Shown piece after piece: positions 59,612 to 64,000 of a stretch of 64,000 nt of DNA. Under the pieces are notes generated by a model. It ran no database searches. It saw nothing but the letters and a program-made list of their open reading frames with translations, and had not been told where the DNA came from. A program made the translations under genes and the position numbers. The stretch lies in assembly GCF_902809855.1 (NCBI RefSeq), contig NZ_CADDWJ010000002.1, positions 434,001 to 498,000 of the forward strand, in the 5' to 3' direction. The stretch comes from Acinetobacter sp. Marseille-Q1618 (GTDB lineage Bacteria > Pseudomonadota > Gammaproteobacteria > Pseudomonadales > Moraxellaceae). Position 1 is the first letter of the stretch. The number at the start of each line of letters is the position of its first letter.

Positions 59612-60142
59612 TCAACGTTTTGCAGGAACTTTCTGTTTTTCACGCTGACGAACAACTTTTTCAACTTTTTCACGCGCACGTTGACGTTTTAATGGTGACA
59701 AATAATCGACAAATAATTTACCATTTAAATGATCGATTTCATGTTGGATACACACTGCGAGCAAACCATCTGCTTCAATTTCAAAAGTTTCACCTTCTAA
59801 ATTGAGCGCTTGGATTTTGACACGTGACGGACGTTCAACTTTATCGTATATTTGAGGCACAGATAAGCAGCCTTCCTCATAAGGAAGAGTTTCTTCTGTT
59901 AGCGGAGTAACTTTGGGGTTAATGAATACCATTGGTTGATCATGATCTTCAGACAAATCCATAACGATGAGCTGAATGTGATGATCGACTTGTGTTGCAG
60001 CCAAACCAATGCCGGGCGCTGCATACATGGTTTCAAACATATCCGCTGCAAGCTGACGGATTTGATCCGTTACTTCATTGACTGGTTTTGCAATGGTGCG
60101 CAAACGGGGATCAGGAAAACTTAAAATAGGTAATAAGGCCAT
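59612..60142 (-). CDS. def: Peptide deformylase
   Basis: Metalloenzyme that removes the N-formyl group from new proteins. 176 residues from the ATG giving [15 protein letters not shown], with GAGGAT upstream. The three motifs are G44-I-G-L-A-A-T-Q51, E91GCLSV with metal ligand Cys92, and H134EIDH138. It is divergent from the LysM gene, the usual layout; fmt is not adjacent in this strand direction within the window. Confidence 0.95.
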   Translation of the reverse strand: MALLPILSFPDPRLRTIAKPVNEVTDQIRQLAADMFETMYAAPGIGLAATQVDHHIQLIVMDLSEDHDQPMVFINPKVTPLTEETLPYEEGCLSVPQIYDKVERPSRVKIQALNLEGETFEIEADGLLAVCIQHEIDHLNGKLFVDYLSPLKRQRAREKVEKVVRQREKQKVPAKR

Positions 60143-60264
60143 ACTTATCCTCACTTGCTATGCCATTGATCTAAAAAACTAAATGAAGAATATGCTTCAT
60201 TAAATAAAAGTGTGTAAGATGCAATTATAACGTATTTATACGCATAATTTCAGGAATTATGATA

Positions 60265-61416
60265 ATGATAAAGTTTTTCAATGGCATCAACATTCATGCC
60301 ACGGGGTTTAAAAAGCAGGTTCTGGCTGTAGCACTCTGCCTAAGTGCAGGAATCGCTGTAGTGGACGTTGCACATGCTGCACCAAGTCCAAATCAGAATC
60401 CGCCGTCACTCAAAGCCAATGCACCGCATGTTTATGTGGTAAAGCGTGGTGATACTTTGTGGGATATTGCAGGACGCTTCCTCAGTAAACCATGGCGTTG
60501 GCCAGAAATCTGGGCAAGTAACCGCCATGTTAAAAACCCACATTGGATTTATCCAGGTGATAAATTATTGCTTTGTAGCTTAAACGGTCGACCTTTAATT
60601 GGGGTAGATGAAGGCGATGGCTGTGATGGTATTATTCGTCGTCATCAAGGCGGTACGTCATTGCGCCCACAAGTACGTGTTGAAGCTATTGGTAATACTA
60701 TTCCAATCATTTCAAGTGCAGATATTAAACCTTGGTTAGAACACAGCATTATTGTGTCACCAGAATCACTAACAGGTGTGCCATATATTATCGGTGCAGC
60801 GGATAATCGTGTGATTACGGGCGCAGGTCAGACTGTGTATGCACGTGGTAATGGTCTAGTGGTTGGTCAGCGTTACGGTGTCTATCGTCAAGCTGAGCCT
60901 TATATGTTTGTCGATGCAAATGGCAAAAAATATAATGCAGGTCAAGAGCTCAGTGAAGTCGCTTCTGCGGTTGCAATTGCTGGTGAAAATGACGTGACTA
61001 CTTTAGAACTCACAGACAGCTACAATGCTGAAGTGCGTAGTGGTGACTATGTTCTGCCTGTATATGACTATGGTTTACCCGCAATTTTCTACCCAACTGC
61101 ACAGAACGAAGTCCTTGCAGGCGGTAAAGTTGTCCGTGTACAAGGTTCGATTGGTACAGCAGCTGTACATGGTGTCGTAACGGTTGATCGCGGAAATGTT
61201 GACGGAGCAAAAGCAGGTCAGGTGTTTAGTATTTACCAACAAGGTGAAACTGTACGTGATCCAAAAACCAAAGAGTTGGTTAAATTACCAAATCAAAATG
61301 TAGGCACGTTGATGATTTTCAAAACCTTTGATCGTTTTAGTTATGCCTATGTGCTTGATAGTGCATTACCTATTAAAGTCGGTGCGGCAATTCAAACACC
61401 TGCAATTGCGGAATAA
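60265..61416 (+). CDS. LysM domain protein
   Basis: About 383 residues. The second of two close ATGs (60265) is preferred because AGGA lies 9 nt before it; 60259 is also possible. A signal peptide ends near AHAAP. A LysM domain lies at residues about 53-98: VYVVKRGDTLWDIAGRF, with WPEIWASNRHVKNPHWIYPGDKLLL. The rest is an unassigned beta-rich domain (VYARGNGLVVGQRYGVYRQ; VHGVVTVDRGNVDGAKAGQVFSIYQQ). It likely binds peptidoglycan. Order LysM-dprA-tsaC is common in gammaproteobacteria. Confidence 0.9.
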   Translation: MIKFFNGINIHATGFKKQVLAVALCLSAGIAVVDVAHAAPSPNQNPPSLKANAPHVYVVKRGDTLWDIAGRFLSKPWRWPEIWASNRHVKNPHWIYPGDKLLLCSLNGRPLIGVDEGDGCDGIIRRHQGGTSLRPQVRVEAIGNTIPIISSADIKPWLEHSIIVSPESLTGVPYIIGAADNRVITGAGQTVYARGNGLVVGQRYGVYRQAEPYMFVDANGKKYNAGQELSEVASAVAIAGENDVTTLELTDSYNAEVRSGDYVLPVYDYGLPAIFYPTAQNEVLAGGKVVRVQGSIGTAAVHGVVTVDRGNVDGAKAGQVFSIYQQGETVRDPKTKELVKLPNQNVGTLMIFKTFDRFSYAYVLDSALPIKVGAAIQTPAIAE

Positions 61417-61449
61417 ATCCCAAAAACAACTTAAAAATGTGATACACGC

Positions 61450-62583
61450 ATGTTGAACTTTATATCTGATGTGCAATTAGACACCATCAAATTATGGTAT
61501 TTAGTTCAACATTCAAATCTTGCATTTAAAAGTTTAGAAAACTACTTTGGTTCAGTTGCTAAAGCTGTTTTACCTGAAAATTTAGCACGTTGGTCAGATG
61601 TCACGATCCATAAAAACCATGTTCAACGTGCTCAAGATTTCTTAACTGATGCTGGACAAGTGGCTTTTCAGCATTGTCTGGAAAAATTAAAACAACATAG
61701 TGATTTTATACTCTTAGAAAATGACAATCACTATCCTCAACAACTGCTCCCTTATGCTGATCATCCCCCAATTTTATTTGGACAAGGCGCTTGGCAAAAT
61801 TTAAGCCAACCACAAGTTGCCATTGTTGGCAGTCGTAAACCTAGTCCACATGGCAAGCAAGTCGCTTATGATTTTGCTTATTATCTGAGTGAAAAAGGCT
61901 TTTTTATTACCAGTGGTTTGGCAGAAGGGATTGATGCCGCAGCACATACGGGCGCACTAAAAAACTTACGCACAATAGCTGTGGTCGGTACAGGCTTAGA
62001 CCAAATTTATCCGACACAAAATCGTCAGTTACATACGCAAATTTTAGAAAATGCAGGGACGATTATTTCCTTATATTTACCCAACACACCACCGTTAAAG
62101 TCTAATTTTCCAAGGCGGAATCGTATTGTAAGTGGCTTGAGTTTAGGAGTTTTGGTGGCTGAAGCAGCTTTAGAAAGTGGTTCTTTAATCACCGCACAAG
62201 CGGCTGCAGAACAAGGTAAAATCATCTTTGCGATCCCAGGACATATTTATAGTGAATATCACCAAGGTTGTCATCAACTGATCCGTGAGGGTGCTATTTT
62301 AGTCGATCATCCTGAACAAATTATCGAGGATTTAGCCTTACCTACCCAATGGCTATGTAAAAATACAGAGAAAACGCAACAAATAGAAAAATTACCAGAA
62401 CTGCCTGAACATCTTTTTCAACTCTATCAACAACTCGACTGGGTTGGACAAGAGATTGATATTCTTCATCAAAAATTAGGTTTAGAGATTGCAGTATTAA
62501 CAGGTTATCTGATGGAGTTAGAACTTTTAGGCTTATGTATTCAGCAATCTGGTTTGTACTTACGTTGCCGAGCGAGTCATTAA
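61450..62583 (+). CDS. dprA: DNA-processing protein DprA
   Basis: Loads RecA onto incoming single-stranded DNA during natural transformation. 377 residues. The Rossmann-like domain has VAIVGSRKPSPHGKQVAYDFAY, TSGLAEGIDAAAHTGAL, VVGTGLDQIYP and NFPRRNRIVSGLSLGVLVAEA. The C-terminal winged-helix-like domain (about 300-377) contains EIDILHQKLGLEIAVLTGYLMELELLGL. It begins 33 bp after the LysM gene and lies 41 bp before tsaC, so the three genes likely form an operon. Competence is typical for the genus. Confidence 0.95.
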   Translation: MLNFISDVQLDTIKLWYLVQHSNLAFKSLENYFGSVAKAVLPENLARWSDVTIHKNHVQRAQDFLTDAGQVAFQHCLEKLKQHSDFILLENDNHYPQQLLPYADHPPILFGQGAWQNLSQPQVAIVGSRKPSPHGKQVAYDFAYYLSEKGFFITSGLAEGIDAAAHTGALKNLRTIAVVGTGLDQIYPTQNRQLHTQILENAGTIISLYLPNTPPLKSNFPRRNRIVSGLSLGVLVAEAALESGSLITAQAAAEQGKIIFAIPGHIYSEYHQGCHQLIREGAILVDHPEQIIEDLALPTQWLCKNTEKTQQIEKLPELPEHLFQLYQQLDWVGQEIDILHQKLGLEIAVLTGYLMELELLGLCIQQSGLYLRCRASH

Positions 62584-62624
62584 GGTTCACAATAACCTTT
62601 TAATCACTGACAAGGTAAATATCC

Positions 62625-63194
62625 ATGCTTACAACCTCAGTTGCTGAAGCTGCACAAATTCTGCGTCAAGGCAAAGTACTTGCCTATCCGACAGAGGCAG
62701 TATGGGGCTTAGGTTGCGATCCAATGAATGAACAGGCATTTTTAGAGATTTTACGTTTAAAACAACGTCCTATCGAAAAAGGTGTCATCTTACTTGCGGG
62801 GCAAATTTCCCAAGTAGAACATTTATTAGAAAACTTAGACTTAAAAATGCGCGAACAAGTGATTCATACTTGGACACATCGCACACAAACAGAAAGAGCT
62901 ACCACTTGGTTGTTGCCTGCCGATAAAAGCATTCCACAATGGATTAAAGGCGATCATGCCAAAGTTGCGGTGCGTGTTACCACTCATCCTTTATGTATTG
63001 CTTTATGTAATGCTTTTGATGGCTTTATTGTCTCGACCAGCGCCAATCCTGCAGGTTTAGAACCTGCCCGTTCCTTACAAGATGTAAGTCGTTATTTTGC
63101 CTCACAACTTAATTACTTAAATGGTGATTTGGGGCTGAGTCAGCAACCAAGTCGAATTTTGGATGCTGTGACAGGCGAAGTCATTCGCGCTTAG
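62625..63194 (+). CDS. tsaC: L-threonylcarbamoyladenylate synthase TsaC
   Basis: First step of t6A37 tRNA modification: makes threonylcarbamoyl-AMP from threonine, bicarbonate and ATP. 189 residues, YrdC/Sua5 fold. KVLAYPTEAVWGLGCDP, RLKQRPIEKGVILLA, VAVRVTTHPLCIALC and VSTSANPAGLEPAR are the substrate-binding motifs. The length matches TsaC, not the longer Sua5. Third gene of the LysM-dprA-tsaC cluster. Confidence 0.95.
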   Translation: MLTTSVAEAAQILRQGKVLAYPTEAVWGLGCDPMNEQAFLEILRLKQRPIEKGVILLAGQISQVEHLLENLDLKMREQVIHTWTHRTQTERATTWLLPADKSIPQWIKGDHAKVAVRVTTHPLCIALCNAFDGFIVSTSANPAGLEPARSLQDVSRYFASQLNYLNGDLGLSQQPSRILDAVTGEVIRA

Positions 63195-63301
63195 TTGAAA
63201 ACTAAAATAGCTAAAAATGAACATGCTTTGGTCAAACTTAGACTAAAGCTTTTGATTTATTTTTCATTTAAATAACCAAGCATATTCATCAAAATTTAGA
63301 C

Positions 63302-63420
63302 AAAAAAAAGCTCAGCCATATAGGGTCGGCTGAGCATGAAAAAGGATGTGTATCACATCCAGAGGGTATTCAAAATCTGTTTAAACAACATAAATGAACT
63401 TTCGTGCCATGTTGTCTATG
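63302..63420 (-). ncRNA. Candidate small RNA with three hairpins and a strong terminator
   Basis: Minus-strand transcript of about 118 nt predicted from a promoter at 63426-63454. Hairpins in RNA order: ACAACAT / ATGTTGT (63415-63385), GGATGTG / CACATCC with a 3-nt loop (63360-63344), and GCTCAGCC / GGCTGAGC (63335-63310) followed by eight U. No ORF with a ribosome binding site lies within. The terminator is 325 bp past the stop of the upstream EamA gene, too far to be simply its terminator. Confidence 0.65.
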
Positions 63421-63425
63421 GGTTT

Positions 63426-63454
63426 ATTATGCTATAAATTTCGGTTGAATACAA
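63426..63454 (-). promoter_or_regulatory. Promoter of the small-RNA candidate
   Basis: Minus strand TTGTAT (63454-63449), 17-bp spacer, CATAAT (63431-63426). Confidence 0.6.
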
Positions 63455-63661
63455 ATTTCATGTTTATTTTACAAGACTTAGAGCACCTTTAAATCCGACT
63501 AAAATATTTGGGTTTCAATAAAAATAACTTACTCTATTTACTTCAAATTTTATAAAAAAATATAATATCAGTTATTCCTTAATTCCATATTAATATATAT
63601 TAGCGCTCATGTTATATAAAAAAAGTATAAAAATATTTGTGATTTTTATACTTTTCCATGT

Positions 63662-64000
63662 TTAATTCACGACTTTTATAGCTCGCACTGTGTTTACTTT
63701 CTTCTGTGCCAACACAATGCCTAATAAAATAATGACCCCACCGATACTATGATAAATCGTCCACGCTTCTTTGAGCCAGAAAAATGCAATGATGGCAGTA
63801 AACACGGGCATTAAATTCATAAAAATACTGGTGCGATTTGGTCCTAAATACTGTACCGCCAGCATCCAAACAAAGGGCGCTATTAACGATGGGAAAAGTC
63901 CCGCATACAACACGCTTGCCACATTATGGCTATCAATACTTTGCAAGCCATACCATAAAATAAATGGCACGTGATACAACAGTGCAAAACCGATTTGAAT
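63662..64000 (-). CDS. EamA/DMT transporter, C-terminal part (5' end off window)
   Basis: The last 112 codons of a minus-strand frame that is open to the window edge. Four hydrophobic helices carry the second EamA repeat: VLYAGLFPSLIAPFVWMLAVQYLGPNRTSIFMNLMPVFTAIIAFFWLKEAW, with the pre-last-helix Pro and Glu of this family. It ends in AQKKVNTVRAIKVVN. The substrate is unknown. Confidence 0.85.
   Translation of the reverse strand: MQIGFALLYHVPFILWYGLQSIDSHNVASVLYAGLFPSLIAPFVWMLAVQYLGPNRTSIFMNLMPVFTAIIAFFWLKEAWTIYHSIGGVIILLGIVLAQKKVNTVRAIKVVN

Larger units (their letters stand above)
63195..63661. other. Intergenic region after tsaC
   Basis: 467 bp without an ORF. It contains the small-RNA candidate and its promoter. 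The rest (63455-63661) is AT-rich with nothing recognised. Confidence 0.6.

Noticed and set aside
60251..60275. Fur-box-like GATAATGATA at the LysM gene start
   Set aside because: It is part of the start codons and first codons; only a partial match and no iron link.

Overview
The window is chromosomal DNA of a low-GC gammaproteobacterium, almost certainly an Acinetobacter species. The signs are AT-rich intergenic regions, many short genus-typical proteins, a 16S-tRNA-Ile-tRNA-Ala-23S-5S operon, an OmpR/EnvZ pair, type-2 (APH-fold) homoserine kinase, O-acetylhomoserine sulfhydrylase, scattered his genes and the neighbour set def / LysM / dprA / tsaC. Species-level assignment is not possible by eye. 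Almost everything looks like core genome; no intact prophage, transposon, integron, CRISPR array or defence island is visible.

Layout. 1-4.5 kb: start of the division cluster on the minus strand (rsmH-ftsL) and two tandem sulfate-binding protein genes, then a small exported protein. 4.6-9.2 kb: gltX, tRNA-Glu, a small zinc-ribbon membrane protein, a zinc-type cation diffusion facilitator and two Sel1-repeat paralogues. 9.2-17 kb: ettA, metY, an SDR, a DUF805 membrane protein and tex. 17.4-22.9 kb: ompR and envZ, separated by a probable terminator, a CoA-transferase, a GNAT and a methyltransferase. 23.1-34.1 kb: two tRNA-Phe copies, a PanZ-like GNAT, then hisB-hisH, hisA and hisF, separated by DUF805 proteins, an XRE regulator, a DEDDy exonuclease, a DMT transporter, a CSD-DUF1294 fusion and thrB. 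34.4-48.9 kb: a fatty-acid-hydroxylase-like protein with a divergent AraC regulator, aqpZ, an anchored nuclease, a repeat-bearing exported protein, kup, tRNA-Ser with a possible integration scar, a YgiQ radical SAM protein, a hydrolase, an MFS transporter, a phytase-like lipoprotein and a Nudix hydrolase. 49.0-54.8 kb: a complete rRNA operon on the minus strand with two readable promoters and long processing stalks. 54.9-64 kb: TetR with a divergent MpaB-family oxygenase, a copper TonB receptor with a DUF2946 protein, def, a LysM protein, dprA, tsaC, a strong small-RNA candidate on the minus strand, and the 3' part of an EamA transporter.

How genes work together. Histidine synthesis is represented by HisB, HisH, HisA and HisF (HisH and HisF form the IGP synthase although their genes lie about 8 kb apart). 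Sulfur/threonine metabolism is represented by Sbp x2, MetY and ThrB. Translation is represented by rRNA, five tRNA species, GltX, EttA, RsmH, Def and TsaC. Copper and zinc handling are represented by the TonB receptor/DUF2946 pair and the CDF exporter.

The most interesting non-coding signals are a three-hairpin, promoter-plus-terminator small-RNA candidate at 63302-63420, nested inverted repeats upstream of ompR, a terminator inside the ompR-envZ pair, a structured intergenic repeat at 31017-31111 and the tRNA-Ser scar. No clearly novel multi-gene system was found.
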